Assembly (NCBI RefSeq): GCF_019956555.1 | Contig: NZ_JAHBDQ010000012.1 | Span: forward strand, 1-64,000 | Length of the DNA stretch: 64,000 nt | Direction of reading: 5' to 3' | Origin: Pseudomonas sp. A-RE-19 | GTDB taxonomy: Bacteria; Pseudomonadota; Gammaproteobacteria; Pseudomonadales; Pseudomonadaceae | Shown: in pieces, positions 40,476-49,693 of the stretch | Position numbering within the stretch: the stretch's first letter is position 1 | How the letters are laid out: each line of letters begins with the position of its first letter | Position numbers and translations under genes: made by a program | The notes under the pieces: model-generated | Database searches by the model: none | The model's input: the letters and a program-made list of their open reading frames with translations, nothing else | What the model was told of the DNA's origin: nothing

Positions 40476-40874
40476 ATGACCGACTACACCGAATACTTTG
40501 ACGAAGTGATCCAGGCCCACATAGCCATCGAACAATGGTTGGCCGAGGAGCGAGACGAGTCCGAGCTTGAGCAATTGCTGACGCGTTTTTCGCCGCAGTT
40601 TTCCATGGTCTCGCCGTTGGGCCGGGTGCTGGATTTCGAGGCGTTGAATGAATTGTTTCTACTGGCAGGCGGGAAGAAGCTCGGGTTCAGGATTGTGCTC
40701 AGCGAGTTGCGAGGTGTCGCGCTGTACGACGGTGGCGCAGTGGTGAGTTACCGCGAGCAGCAGACCGATGCGACCGGGCTGCATTCTGATCGGCGATCCT
40801 CGGTGGTGTTTGAGAAACAGGCCGATGGCAAGGTGATTTGGCGGCATTTGCATGAGACGTTTTGCAAGGGGTGA
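40476..40874 (+). CDS. SnoaL-like / DUF4440-type small protein
   Basis: 132 residues, no signal peptide. The pattern of an N-terminal helical segment (YFDEVIQAHIAIEQWL), a middle FSPQFSMVSPLGRVLDFEAL and the C-terminal VFEKQADGKVIWRHLHETF suggests the cone-shaped NTF2/SnoaL fold. Function unknown. It follows the SDR gene by 55 bases in the same direction. Confidence 0.7.
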   Translation: MTDYTEYFDEVIQAHIAIEQWLAEERDESELEQLLTRFSPQFSMVSPLGRVLDFEALNELFLLAGGKKLGFRIVLSELRGVALYDGGAVVSYREQQTDATGLHSDRRSSVVFEKQADGKVIWRHLHETFCKG

Positions 40875-40880
40875 GATCGA

Positions 40881-40990
40881 GTCGCGTCCATCGCGAGCAG
40901 GCTCGCTCCCACAGGGGATTTGCGTGGTTCACCGAATCAGCGTCCACACTCGATCAGTGTGGGAGCGAGCCTGCTCGCGATGGACGCGAC
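40881..40990. repeat. REPIN (type A REP pair)
   Basis: Perfect 33-base inverted arms beginning GTCGCGTCCATCGCGAGCAG and ending with its complement, in the convergent gap before the efflux operon end. Confidence 0.92.
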
Positions 40991-41002
40991 CCGGTCTAAC
41001 GG

Positions 41003-41851
41003 TTAGTTAACCACCACCGTGCAAGTAATCCCCGCCGCCAACAGCACGCCCTCCGGCACTTCATCAATGTGAATCCGCACCGGCACCCGCTGCGCCAGAC
41101 GCACCCAGTTGAAGGTCGGATTTACATCGGCGATCAGCTCACGGCTCTCCGGGTTGTCGCGGTCATAGATTCCGCGAGAAATGCTTTCCACATGGCCCTT
41201 GAGCACTTCGCCGCTCATCAATTGCATGTCGGCTTTATCGCCCACGCGCACATGGGGCAGTTTGGTTTCTTCGAAGAAGCCATAAACCCAGAACGAGTTC
41301 ATGTCGACCACGGCCATTTTCGCTTCGCCAATACGCGCGTAGTCGCCGCGATGCACGTTCAGGTTGGTCACATAACCGTCCACCGCCGCGCGCACTTCGG
41401 TGCGTTTGAGGTTCAGTTCGGCGGCTTCCAGTTGGGCCTGGGCATGCTGGTAATCGGCCAGGGCCGAGTCGGCAATGTTGCTGGCGTCGTCACGGTTTTC
41501 CCTGGAGACCACCAGGCTGTCGAGGTCGGCACGACGATGGGCGTTGACCTTGCGCATCTCCCACGTCGCTTTGCGCGAGGCCACCAGCGACTGCGCCTGT
41601 TTCACCGCGATGCGGTAGTGCTCGGGGTCGATGCGCAGCAGCAGGTCGCCCTTTTTCACCAATTGGTTGTCGCGCACCGGCACGTCCACTACCTCACCGG
41701 TGACGTCGGCGGCGACGTTGATGATGTCGGCGCGCACCCGGCCGTCACGGGTCCAGGGCGTGTCCATGTAATGCACCCACAGGGTCCGACCGATCCACAG
41801 GGCGAGGGCCAACACCAACAGGGTCGCGAGCAGGCTGAAAAGCTTTTTCAT
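41003..41851 (-). CDS. HlyD-family periplasmic adaptor (AaeA-like)
   Basis: Membrane-fusion protein of 282 residues linking the FUSC inner-membrane pump to an outer-membrane channel. N-terminal membrane anchor (LFSLLATLLVLALALWIG), lipoyl-like half-motifs (VDVPVRDNQLVKKGDLLLRI and RAAVDGYVTNLNVHRGDY), a short coiled-coil hairpin between them and a C-terminal beta-barrel domain. Last gene of the outer-membrane factor-FUSC-DUF1656-adaptor set. Confidence 0.9.
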   Translation of the reverse strand: MKKLFSLLATLLVLALALWIGRTLWVHYMDTPWTRDGRVRADIINVAADVTGEVVDVPVRDNQLVKKGDLLLRIDPEHYRIAVKQAQSLVASRKATWEMRKVNAHRRADLDSLVVSRENRDDASNIADSALADYQHAQAQLEAAELNLKRTEVRAAVDGYVTNLNVHRGDYARIGEAKMAVVDMNSFWVYGFFEETKLPHVRVGDKADMQLMSGEVLKGHVESISRGIYDRDNPESRELIADVNPTFNWVRLAQRVPVRIHIDEVPEGVLLAAGITCTVVVN

Positions 41852-41876
41852 CAGGGCCTTCTTCAGAAATAGAGAG

Positions 41877-42083
41877 TCAACGGTAAACAGTCAGCGCCAG
41901 GGCGCCGAACAGACAGGTAAACAGGCTCAGGCGCAGCAGCGCCGGGTGCCAGAAGAAGCGGTACAGATCGAACCCGGACAAGCACCGGTCAAGGCCCCAG
42001 GCCAGCGCCGCCGCAATGAAAAACATCAGGGTCATGGTCGGCATGTACACGCCGTGGAAGGCGATTTCACGAGGCATGTTCAA
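41877..42083 (-). CDS. DUF1656 small membrane protein (AaeX-like)
   Basis: 68 residues with two membrane segments; family DUF1656, always found with AaeA/AaeB-type efflux pumps. Conserved start MPREIAFHGVYMPTM and the second helix with HPALLRLSLFTCLFG. Overlaps the 3' end of the FUSC gene by 17 bases, indicating translational coupling. Confidence 0.9.
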   Translation of the reverse strand: MNMPREIAFHGVYMPTMTLMFFIAAALAWGLDRCLSGFDLYRFFWHPALLRLSLFTCLFGALALTVYR

Positions 42084-44259
42084 GTCCTTGGCGCTTGGCA
42101 GTGGCGATCGATGCCAGCGGTGATTGCGGGTCGAGCAGCGAGGTGCGGATGAAGTGCAGGTAGCTCTTCACCCGGCGCAAGGCGGAGGTGTCGAAGTGTG
42201 GCGCGAAGGGTTCGTCGGTGGCTTGCACGCGGCCGATCGCATGGTCGACCGCAACCAATGCACGCTCCAGATTGCTCTGGCTCGGTTGCAGAAACAGCCG
42301 CACCAGCGAACGCCCCATCACCCGGATTGACTGGCGCCACGGCTGAGATTCGGCATACGCCGGGTGCACCGGCAGAATCGCCTGTTCCTTGCGCAACTCG
42401 ATGATCGCGTGGCCGACTTCCAGCACCACGAACATCCAGCGCAGCAAGTCCCGTTGCACCTGCGGCTGTCCCGCTGCCAGACCGTAAGCCTGATGCAAAA
42501 GATCGCGGGTGCGACTTTCGAAACTCGACGCCAGACCCTTGAGTCTGCCGCTGATGGCATACACCACTTGCCCGCGCAAATCCTGCTCCAGGCGCCGCCA
42601 CAACCAGCGGCTGTTGGGCGGCAGAATGATCGCCCCGGCCGCCGCGCACACCAGCATGCCCATGATCATGGCGATGTAGTCGTTGATGAAGGCGTAAGGG
42701 TTGTAAACGGTGAGGTTGTCCGGCACCGAACCGGTGCTGAAGAAGATCAGCAATCCCAGGCCAACCCCGGCATATTGCGGCCGTGACGTGAGGAACGATC
42801 CAAGCACGATCACCGGCGCCAGCATGACGCAAAGCAACGGAAAACCATCGATCAAGGGGAAGATGAAAAACATCTCGACGAAGCCGATCAGCGCCCCGAG
42901 CAACGTCCCGCAGGCCATCTGAAACGCCATGCGTTTGGGGTTCGGTGTCGCCGCTGAAAGACCGACGGTGGCGGCAGCGATCAGGGTCATGGTCGCCCCG
43001 CTCGGCCACGCGGTGGCGACCCAATAACTGCCGAGCACCACCAGGATGAACGCGGCGCGAATGCCCGACGCCGCCGAGGCCAGCCAGTTGGTTTGCGGGG
43101 TGAAGGGCTCGTCCCAGCGTTCCCGTTCGTGGCTGTGATCGGCCAGGGACGCATGAGTCTGTGCATAACTGTGCAGGTCGTCGACGAAGCGATAAAGCAG
43201 CTCGTAGGCCGTGTGAAAATCCAGCTGATCGGCGTCGCTCGGATCACTCTCCTGAAAGGACGTCCGCAGGCTGCGCACGCGCGCCGGCAAGTGTTGCTTA
43301 TAGGTCGCCAACGCGGTGGCCAGGCGTGCGGCGTCGGGGCTGGTCAAGGCGCGACCGCTGAAACCATCGAGCACTTCGGCCAAGTCCTGCAACCCCGGTT
43401 TGATCGCCGCGACAACATGATCGGTGCCGCCGCTGCGCAGGCGTTCGAGTAACTGATGCAGGGCATTGAAGCGCGTGGTAATGCCCATGAACTCACTGTT
43501 CAAGCGACTGAGCCGCCCATTACGCCGACGCATGTGCGGGTCTTCGAACACCGTGACGCTGCGCAAGCCTTCCAGCCCCACCGCTTCAGCGATAAAGCGT
43601 ACGTTGCTCGCTTCAAATGCCTCGCGCTGACTGCGGCCACGCAAGCCATCGGTGACAAACAAGGCAAACACGCCGAAGCGCTGATACAAGGCATTGCGCA
43701 TCGCGGCGCTGGCGGTTTGCGGCAGGATCGCGGCGCTGACCAGTGTCGAGCAGAGAATCCCCAGGGAGATTTCCAATACGCGCCAGACTGCCGCCATGAA
43801 CGCGCCATCCGGGTGAGCCAGGGCAGGCAATCCGACCATCGCCGCCGTATAACCGGCGAGCACAAATCCGTAGGCGCGGAAGTTGCGATAACGCGCCGCG
43901 CCGGCCGAGCAGAGGCCGACCCAGATCGCCAGCGAGCCGAGGAACAGTTCGGTGTTCTGCGCAAACAAGGCAATCAGGGCGACCATGACCACCGACCCGG
44001 CCAACGTGCCGAGGAAGCGATAGAAACTCTTGGCGAACACCTGGCCGCTTTGCGGTTGCATGACGATGAACACGGTGATCATCGCGGTGCGCGGTTGCGG
44101 CAACTCCAGACGCATGGCCAGCCACAGGGTCAGGAACGCGGCGAACAGCACCTTGAAAATGTACACCCAGCTCACGCCGTCGCTGCGTGCCCAGTCGAAG
44201 AACCCCCGGCGCCATTCAAGGGAATACAGCCAGCGCAAAGGTGCGGGCAAGGGAGTCAT
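42067..44259 (-). CDS. FUSC-family efflux pump (AaeB-like)
   Basis: Inner-membrane transporter of 730 residues with the FUSC layout: an N-terminal block of membrane helices (~25-180), a cytoplasmic middle domain, and a second block of helices (~380-520) followed by a soluble tail. In E. coli AaeB exports aromatic carboxylic acids such as p-hydroxybenzoate. Co-transcribed with the DUF1656 and adaptor genes; a divergent LysR gene lies beyond the outer-membrane-factor gene. Substrate is inferred from the family. Confidence 0.9.
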   Translation of the reverse strand: MTPLPAPLRWLYSLEWRRGFFDWARSDGVSWVYIFKVLFAAFLTLWLAMRLELPQPRTAMITVFIVMQPQSGQVFAKSFYRFLGTLAGSVVMVALIALFAQNTELFLGSLAIWVGLCSAGAARYRNFRAYGFVLAGYTAAMVGLPALAHPDGAFMAAVWRVLEISLGILCSTLVSAAILPQTASAAMRNALYQRFGVFALFVTDGLRGRSQREAFEASNVRFIAEAVGLEGLRSVTVFEDPHMRRRNGRLSRLNSEFMGITTRFNALHQLLERLRSGGTDHVVAAIKPGLQDLAEVLDGFSGRALTSPDAARLATALATYKQHLPARVRSLRTSFQESDPSDADQLDFHTAYELLYRFVDDLHSYAQTHASLADHSHERERWDEPFTPQTNWLASAASGIRAAFILVVLGSYWVATAWPSGATMTLIAAATVGLSAATPNPKRMAFQMACGTLLGALIGFVEMFFIFPLIDGFPLLCVMLAPVIVLGSFLTSRPQYAGVGLGLLIFFSTGSVPDNLTVYNPYAFINDYIAMIMGMLVCAAAGAIILPPNSRWLWRRLEQDLRGQVVYAISGRLKGLASSFESRTRDLLHQAYGLAAGQPQVQRDLLRWMFVVLEVGHAIIELRKEQAILPVHPAYAESQPWRQSIRVMGRSLVRLFLQPSQSNLERALVAVDHAIGRVQATDEPFAPHFDTSALRRVKSYLHFIRTSLLDPQSPLASIATAKRQGLEHAS

Positions 44260-44296
44260 GAAATTCTGCTCATTGAGATTCGGTTAAGACGCAGAA

Positions 44297-44390
44297 CCTG
44301 TGGGAGCGAGCCTGCTCGCGATGGCGATGTCACATTCAACATTGATGTCGACTGACACACCGCTATCGCGAGCAGGCTCGCTCCCACAGG
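44297..44390. repeat. REPIN (type A) between the outer-membrane factor and FUSC genes
   Basis: CCTGTGGGAGCGAGCCTGCT and its inverted partner GCAGGCTCGCTCCCACAGG, about 40 bases apart, within the efflux operon. Confidence 0.9.
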
Positions 44391-44398
44391 TTTTGTGT

Positions 44399-45898
44399 TC
44401 AACGCAAAAGAACCGGGGTTTTCGGGGGCTGGGTTTTCTCGGCATTCGGTACGTCGTTGCCAGCGCCGAGGCCTCCGCCCAAAGCAGTCACCAACTCCGC
44501 GTGAGCACTCAAGCGTGCGGCCTGAACCTGTTGTTGCACCTGTTGCTGCTTGAACAGCAACGTCTGCGCATTGAGCACGTTGAGGTAATCGGTGAGCCCG
44601 CGCTGATACGCGATCATCGCGATGTCGTAGGTCTTCTGCGCCGTGGCCACCGACTCGGCGGCGAAGGCCTGCTGCTTGTCCATCGACTCGCGGCGGATCA
44701 ACTGATCGGAGATGTTCTTCAGCGCGTTGACGAGCGTCTGGTTGTACCTGGCCACGGCAATGTCGTAACCCGCCGAGGCTTCGCCCAGCTCCGAACGCAA
44801 ACGGCCGCCATCGAAGATCGGCAATGAAATCGCCGGGCCGACGCTGTAGTTGAGCTTCTTGCCAGTCAAAAACTCCAGCGCCCCACCGCCGGTGGCCATG
44901 TAGCCGAGACTGCCAACCAGATCGACGTTGGGGTAGAAACCGGCGTGGGCGACATCGATACCTCGCGCCTGAGCTGCGACTTGCCAGCGACTGGCAACCA
45001 CGTCCGGGCGTTGACCCAGCAATTGCGCCGGCAGCGACGATGGCAACTTCAGCGCCGCGCCCAGCGACAGTGTCGGCCGTTGCAACTGCGCGCCCTCCCC
45101 CGGCCCTTTACCGGCCAAGGCTGCGAGCTGGTTACGGCTGAGGGCGATTTCTTCGTCCAGCGCATCAATTTGCCGATGGGTTTCCGGTAGCGGTGTTTCG
45201 GCCTGACTGACTTCGAAATGCGTGCCGATGCCGCCATCCAGACGTTTGTGTGCAAGGTCGAGGATTTGCTGTTGCTGCTTCAACGTGGCCGCGACGATGT
45301 CCCGCTGCGCGTAATGCAACGAGAGCTCGATGTAGGTGCGCACGATGTTGTTCTGCAATTCGAGCTGGGCTTGCCGTGCTTCGGCGGCGCTCATGTGGGC
45401 CATGTCCACGGCGCGTTCGGTGGCGTTGCTTTCGCGACCCCAGAGGTCCAGGGCATAGCTGAAGCCCAGTGCGGCGTTGTTGTCCCAGGTGGTGGTGTTG
45501 GCCAACTCGCCGGGGCCGTAGAACTGATCGGTGGGCCAGTTGTGGCGCTTGAGGGTGGATTGGCCGTTGATCTGCAACGATTCGGCGGACTCGGCAACGC
45601 CAGCCATGGACCGGGCCTGACGCACTCGCGCGGCGGCCATGGCCATGCTCGGGCTGCCTTGCAGGGCGAGGTCGATCCAGCGGTTCAGTTGCGGGTCGCC
45701 GTAGGCTTGCCACCAGTGGGCGGTCGGCCAGTGAGCATCCTGAGCGGCGTTCTGAATGGCTTCATCGGTGGCCAGTGAACCAGCCTCCAGTGCCTTGCCC
45801 TGTGGGGCAATACCTGCGGTTCCGATGCAGCCGCTGATTGCCAGGGTTAAAGCCAAAACACTGAGCGTCTTGAGCGCTCTGTTGATGCGACGCGGCAC
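44399..45898 (-). CDS. Outer-membrane efflux lipoprotein (NodT/OprM family)
   Basis: TolC-like outer-membrane channel of 499 residues. Lipoprotein signal with lipobox AISGC (Cys24). Two outer-membrane-efflux repeats: the first around residues 60-260 (MAMAAARVRQARSMAGVAES, LGFSYALDLWGRESN), the second around 270-470 (LPAQLLGQRPDVVASRWQVA, YSVGPAISLPIFDGGRL). First gene of the efflux operon, transcribed away from the LysR gene. Confidence 0.93.
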   Translation of the reverse strand: MPRRINRALKTLSVLALTLAISGCIGTAGIAPQGKALEAGSLATDEAIQNAAQDAHWPTAHWWQAYGDPQLNRWIDLALQGSPSMAMAAARVRQARSMAGVAESAESLQINGQSTLKRHNWPTDQFYGPGELANTTTWDNNAALGFSYALDLWGRESNATERAVDMAHMSAAEARQAQLELQNNIVRTYIELSLHYAQRDIVAATLKQQQQILDLAHKRLDGGIGTHFEVSQAETPLPETHRQIDALDEEIALSRNQLAALAGKGPGEGAQLQRPTLSLGAALKLPSSLPAQLLGQRPDVVASRWQVAAQARGIDVAHAGFYPNVDLVGSLGYMATGGGALEFLTGKKLNYSVGPAISLPIFDGGRLRSELGEASAGYDIAVARYNQTLVNALKNISDQLIRRESMDKQQAFAAESVATAQKTYDIAMIAYQRGLTDYLNVLNAQTLLFKQQQVQQQVQAARLSAHAELVTALGGGLGAGNDVPNAEKTQPPKTPVLLR

Positions 45899-45930
45899 TG
45901 CTGCGATTTCCTGAGATGAGGGAGATCCCC

Positions 45931-46015
45931 TGTAGCAGCTGCCGCAGGCTGCGATCTTTTGATGTTGCTGTTAAAAGCGAAGATCAAAAGATCGCAGCCT
46001 GCGGCAGCTCCTGCA
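45931..46015. repeat. Type C palindromic repeat upstream of the efflux operon
   Basis: Variant GCAGCTGCCGCAGGCTGCGA with the inverse copy; the inner GCCGCAGGC differs from other copies (GCCGAAGGC), and the change is mirrored in the opposite arm. It lies in the efflux-LysR divergent region, on the efflux side. Confidence 0.87.
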
Positions 46016-46165
46016 TAGGTGGGCGCAATTCTAGGGGTGGGCTCTGTTGGCGATAAGCCGGGAATCCTGTGAATCTTTGTTACCGTTAACGCGATAATCC
46101 CTTAGTCGGGGTCTCAGACACTGAAACTTCGTGTCACAATTTGCCATCGCACCCGAGAGCACCCC

Positions 46166-47134
46166 ATGGACACTTTGCAAAACATGCGCGCCTTCAGTTA
46201 CGTGGCCGAAGCCGGCAGCTTCACCGCCGCCGCCGTGCAACTCGACACCACCACGGCCAACGTCTCGCGCGCGGTCTCCAACCTGGAAGCCCACCTGCAA
46301 ACCCGTCTGCTTAACCGCACCACCCGCCGTATCGCCTTGACCGAAGCCGGCAAGCGCTACTTATTGCGCTGCGAGCAGATCCTGGCCTACGTCGAAGAAG
46401 CCGAAGCCGAAGCCAGCGACGCCCACGCGCGCCCGGCCGGGCAACTCAAGGTGCACACCATGACCGGTATCGGTCAGCACTTCGTGATCGACGCCATCGC
46501 CCGCTACCGCAAAACCCACCCGGACGTGACCTTCGACCTGACCATGGCCAACCGCGTGCCGGATCTGCTCGACGAGGGCTACGACGTGTCCATCGTGCTC
46601 GCCAGCGAACTGCCGGACTCGGGCTTCGTCTCCCAACGCCTGGGCATCACCTACAGCATCGTTTGCGCATCGCCGGCCTATGTGAAAGCCAACGGCTGTG
46701 CGCAGAAACCCAGCGATTTGCTGAACCATATGTGCTTGCGCCTGGTAAGCCCGGTGATCCCGCTGGAGAAGTGGGCCTTCGACGGCCCCGATGGCCAGGA
46801 AATGGTCACCATTAATAGCTCGCCGTTTTTGGTGAACTCCGCTGACGCGATGAAGACTGCGATCACCAGTGGCATGGGGGTCGGCGTTTTGCCGGTGTAT
46901 GCGGCCATTGAAGGGCTGCGCAACGGCACGCTGGTGCGGGTGATGCCGAATTACCGCTCCCAGGAACTGAATCTGTATGCGATCTACCCGTCGCGGCAGT
47001 ATCTGGATGCGAAGATCAAGACGTGGGTGGAGTACTTGCGCGGCTCGTTGCCGGAGATATTGGCGGCGCATCAGGCGGAATTGGCGGCGTATGAGTTGAG
47101 TGGGAGTTTGGGTGGGGTTCGGGTGGCGAATTGA
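46166..47134 (+). CDS. LysR-family regulator, divergent from the efflux operon
   Basis: 322 residues. N-terminal winged helix (FSYVAEAGSFTAAAVQLDTT followed by VSRAVSNLEAHLQTRLLNRT), then a CrgA-type substrate-binding domain (residues ~90-300). Its divergent position, like AaeR to aaeXAB, suggests it controls the efflux genes in response to an aromatic acid. The gene continues to a stop at 47132. Confidence 0.9.
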   Translation: MDTLQNMRAFSYVAEAGSFTAAAVQLDTTTANVSRAVSNLEAHLQTRLLNRTTRRIALTEAGKRYLLRCEQILAYVEEAEAEASDAHARPAGQLKVHTMTGIGQHFVIDAIARYRKTHPDVTFDLTMANRVPDLLDEGYDVSIVLASELPDSGFVSQRLGITYSIVCASPAYVKANGCAQKPSDLLNHMCLRLVSPVIPLEKWAFDGPDGQEMVTINSSPFLVNSADAMKTAITSGMGVGVLPVYAAIEGLRNGTLVRVMPNYRSQELNLYAIYPSRQYLDAKIKTWVEYLRGSLPEILAAHQAELAAYELSGSLGGVRVAN

Positions 47135-47463
47135 GCTACAGACGGTCCTACAAATCGCCGAGATTCAGGGACATTTCCGACAAGTTTTGACGGTTGTTGC
47201 GTCGGAAGCGAAGTGGGTAGGCTTTGGGGGTCGCTGCCAAATCAGTGACCAGGCTTGGAAACCTGATATTCCCATCACAGCACATGGCATACTGCGGCGC
47301 TTTTTTCTGCACGCAATTCCTTGTTATGGCGGCTGTGCGCGGGAGACCTTCGGGTCTGCCGGGTTTGATGGGATTTCCGGTTTTCCAGACCGCGCATGGC
47401 TGCCACCCTTTCGCTTGGAAACGAAAATGGCAGCTCTATTAATCCTGTCATAGAGTAATTTCC
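47135..47463 (+). promoter_or_regulatory. Structured leader upstream of the DUF6124-like gene
   Basis: 329 bases with several stem-loops: CAGG-CTTGGAAA-CCTG near 47250-47265, the UUCG-loop hairpin AGACC-TTCG-GGTCT at 47344-47357, and TTTCG-CTTGGAAA-CGAAA near 47411-47428, nested in CTGCCA/TGGCAG. Two different stems thus present the same loop CTTGGAAA. Weak reading frames cross the region but have no ribosome site. I recall similar leaders before related genes in other Pseudomonas, but cannot verify that here. Confidence 0.5.
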
Positions 47464-47841
47464 ATGATTAAAGAAACACCGAATCCCCCGGAAACCGACG
47501 ACGTTTCCCCCTACGAATCCCCCAATTCCAAAAAACTCAACGATGCCGCTGAACGGGCGCTCGACCACTACCTCAATCCCGAGGCCCTCAAATCACCCGC
47601 TACCCGCAAGCCGAGCACGATGTTCATGGTTGCGCCGAATATCAAAGATGAAGACTTGTTGGCCCATACCTGTGAGTCGTTGGCCCAGGCCAGTGTGATG
47701 GCGAGTGATTTTGCGGGCTATCTGGAAGGCCCGCATCGGCACACGGTGATGGCAATTCAACAGATCGTCATGCTGGCCGAGCTGACGGTGAACCGGATGC
47801 TGGATAACCTCAACGTACCAAAACCCGCGCCTCACAGCTAA
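47464..47841 (+). CDS. DUF6124/DUF3077-type Pseudomonas protein
   Basis: 125 residues, cytoplasmic, no membrane segment. Pro-rich N-terminus (TPNPPETDDVSPYESP), then KKLNDAAERALDHYLNP, MFMVAPNIKDEDLLAHTCES and a C-terminal helical half. This matches a family found in many copies in Pseudomonas, function unknown. Its long structured leader suggests post-transcriptional control. The start is ATG at 47464, with AGAGTAATTTCC just before. Confidence 0.78.
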   Translation: MIKETPNPPETDDVSPYESPNSKKLNDAAERALDHYLNPEALKSPATRKPSTMFMVAPNIKDEDLLAHTCESLAQASVMASDFAGYLEGPHRHTVMAIQQIVMLAELTVNRMLDNLNVPKPAPHS

Positions 47842-47845
47842 TCCC

Positions 47846-47938
47846 CTGTAGGAGCGAGGCTTGCCCGCGAAGACTTTCTAACATTCAACATTTAATTTGC
47901 CTGACACACCGCCTTCGCGGGCAAGCCTCGCTCCTACC
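47846..47938. repeat. Type B REP pair between the DUF6124-like gene and ghrB
   Basis: CCTGTAGGAGCGAGGCTTGC and CGCGGGCAAGCCTCGCTCCT, about 45 bases apart. Confidence 0.9.
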
Positions 47939-48037
47939 GTTTTGGATGGCCTACACCCGGCAATCCGAGCGCTCGCATAATGTCCGGGAAGAATGTTAGC
48001 GTGCTTGGCATTCTCCAAGCCCGACGAGCCGCTTCCA

Positions 48038-49012
48038 ATGAAAAAAACCGTCCTCGCTTTCAGCCGCATCACCCCGCCCATGATCGAACGCCTGCAACAA
48101 GACTTCGACGTGGTCGTGCCGAACCCGAAAAACGGCGACATCAACGCCCAGTTCAACGAAGCCCTGCCCCACGCCCACGGCCTGATCGGCGTTGGCCGCA
48201 AACTCGGTCGCGCGCAACTGGAAAATGCCGCAAAACTTGAAGTGGTCTCCAGCGTCTCGGTCGGCTACGACAACTACGACCTCGCCTACTTCAACGAACG
48301 CGGGATCATGCTCACCAACACCCCCGACGTCCTCACCGAAAGCACCGCCGACCTGGCCTTTGCCTTGCTCATGAGCAGTGCCCGCCGCGTTGCCGAGCTG
48401 GATGCCTGGACCAAGGCCGGTCAATGGCAAGCCACCGTCGGCGCGCCGTTGTTCGGTAGCGATGTGCATGGCAAAACCTTAGGGATTGTCGGCATGGGCA
48501 ACATCGGCGCGGCCATTGCCCGTCGCGGTCGCCTGGGCTTCAACATGCCAATTATCTACAGCGGTAACAGCCGCAAGACCGAACTGGAACAGGAGCTCGG
48601 TGCGCAGTTCCGCACGCTCGATCAACTGCTGGCCGAAGCCGACTTCGTCTGCCTGGTGGTGCCGCTCAGCGAAAAGACCAGGCACTTGATCAGCCACCGC
48701 GAATTGGCGCTGATGAAACCGAGCGCCATTCTGGTGAACATCGCACGCGGCCCGGTCGTGGACGAACCGGCGCTGATCGAAGCACTGCAAAACAACCGGA
48801 TTCGCGGTGCCGGGCTGGACGTCTACGAGAAAGAACCGTTGGCCGAATCGCCATTGTTCCAGCTGAAAAACGCCGTGACCTTGCCGCACATCGGCTCGGC
48901 GACCCACGAAACCCGTGAAGCCATGGCCAACCGTGCCTTGGCCAACTTGCGCAGCGCCTTGCTGGGTGAACGGCCGCAGGATCTGGTGAATCCGCAAGTG
49001 TGGAAAGGCTAA
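48038..49012 (+). CDS. ghrB: D-isomer 2-hydroxyacid dehydrogenase (glyoxylate/2-ketogluconate reductase)
   Basis: NAD(P)H-dependent reductase of 324 residues that reduces glyoxylate, hydroxypyruvate or 2-ketogluconate. Cofactor motif TLGIVGMGNIGAAIARRG near residue 148; catalytic Arg in NIARGPVVDE, Glu in GAGLDVYEKEP and His in LPHIGSATHETR. The start MKKTVLAFSR at 48038 aligns with family members; a longer frame from 47993 has no ribosome site. In P. putida the close relative acts in 2-ketogluconate use, but no ketogluconate genes are adjacent, so the exact substrate is open. Confidence 0.9.
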   Translation: MKKTVLAFSRITPPMIERLQQDFDVVVPNPKNGDINAQFNEALPHAHGLIGVGRKLGRAQLENAAKLEVVSSVSVGYDNYDLAYFNERGIMLTNTPDVLTESTADLAFALLMSSARRVAELDAWTKAGQWQATVGAPLFGSDVHGKTLGIVGMGNIGAAIARRGRLGFNMPIIYSGNSRKTELEQELGAQFRTLDQLLAEADFVCLVVPLSEKTRHLISHRELALMKPSAILVNIARGPVVDEPALIEALQNNRIRGAGLDVYEKEPLAESPLFQLKNAVTLPHIGSATHETREAMANRALANLRSALLGERPQDLVNPQVWKG

Positions 49013-49018
49013 CTAAAA

Positions 49019-49045
49019 CGGGCAGGCACTTCAAACGCCTGCCCG
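49019..49045 (+). terminator. Stem-loop after ghrB
   Basis: CGGGCAGGC and GCCTGCCCG around a 9-base loop, 7 bases after the ghrB stop; little T-run follows, so it may be a weak terminator. Confidence 0.6.
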
Positions 49046-49154
49046 CGCTCTACATACTTTGCAATTCAGTCCGTCGTCGTAAAACTGATCCGCACTATAG
49101 ACTCTCCATTACTTACACAACCCTCACGGGACTTAGTTATGGAGAGCAAAAGCC

Positions 49155-49664
49155 TTGAACTCGTCGACAACCGACCAACTCATCAGATACAGCAAAATCA
49201 TATTGATGGCCTATATCAGTTTTTTTGGCCTGATGGTGATGTACAGCAACTTTACCGACTACGCATCCAACTATGAGTATGTGGGCCATATTCTCAGCAT
49301 GGACACCACCCGTGACAATCCGAACCTGAGCTACCGAGCGATTACCTCGCCCATGCTCCACCATAGAATCTACTGGTTCATCATCACCCTGGAAGTTCTC
49401 TATACCGGATTTTGTCTGTTGGGAACCTATCATCTTTACCGAAATAGAGAGGCTTCTGCCGACGCCTTTCACGAGGCGAAGAAGTTTTCGATTATCGGAT
49501 TATTAATCGCCATATTCGTTTATTACATTTGCCTTCAAGTCGTCGGTGTCGAATGGTTCAACATGGACGAGTCGCAAACCTGGAACGCCAAGGACTGGGC
49601 CCGGCACATTGTCGACTTTATATTGCCGTTACTGATTTATATGGCCATCAGGATCGAGCGCTGA
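49155..49664 (+). CDS. DUF2165 membrane protein
   Basis: 169 residues with four hydrophobic segments; matches the DUF2165 pattern (ILMAYISFFGLMVMYSNFTD, YWFIITLEVLYTGFCLLGTY, WNAKDWARHIVDFILPLL). The start is a TTG at 49155, with GGAGAG about 9 bases upstream; the next in-frame ATG would remove part of the first helix. The gene is visibly AT-richer than its neighbours, hinting at acquisition. Function unknown. Confidence 0.8.
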   Translation: MNSSTTDQLIRYSKIILMAYISFFGLMVMYSNFTDYASNYEYVGHILSMDTTRDNPNLSYRAITSPMLHHRIYWFIITLEVLYTGFCLLGTYHLYRNREASADAFHEAKKFSIIGLLIAIFVYYICLQVVGVEWFNMDESQTWNAKDWARHIVDFILPLLIYMAIRIER

Positions 49665-49693
49665 GTGACTAAGTGCTCGATCAACAGGGTACT

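Noticed and set aside
47100..47453. Overlapping plus-strand frames across the leader of the DUF6124-like gene
   Set aside because: They cross clear stem-loops, begin inside the LysR gene or without a ribosome site, and read as low-plausibility protein.
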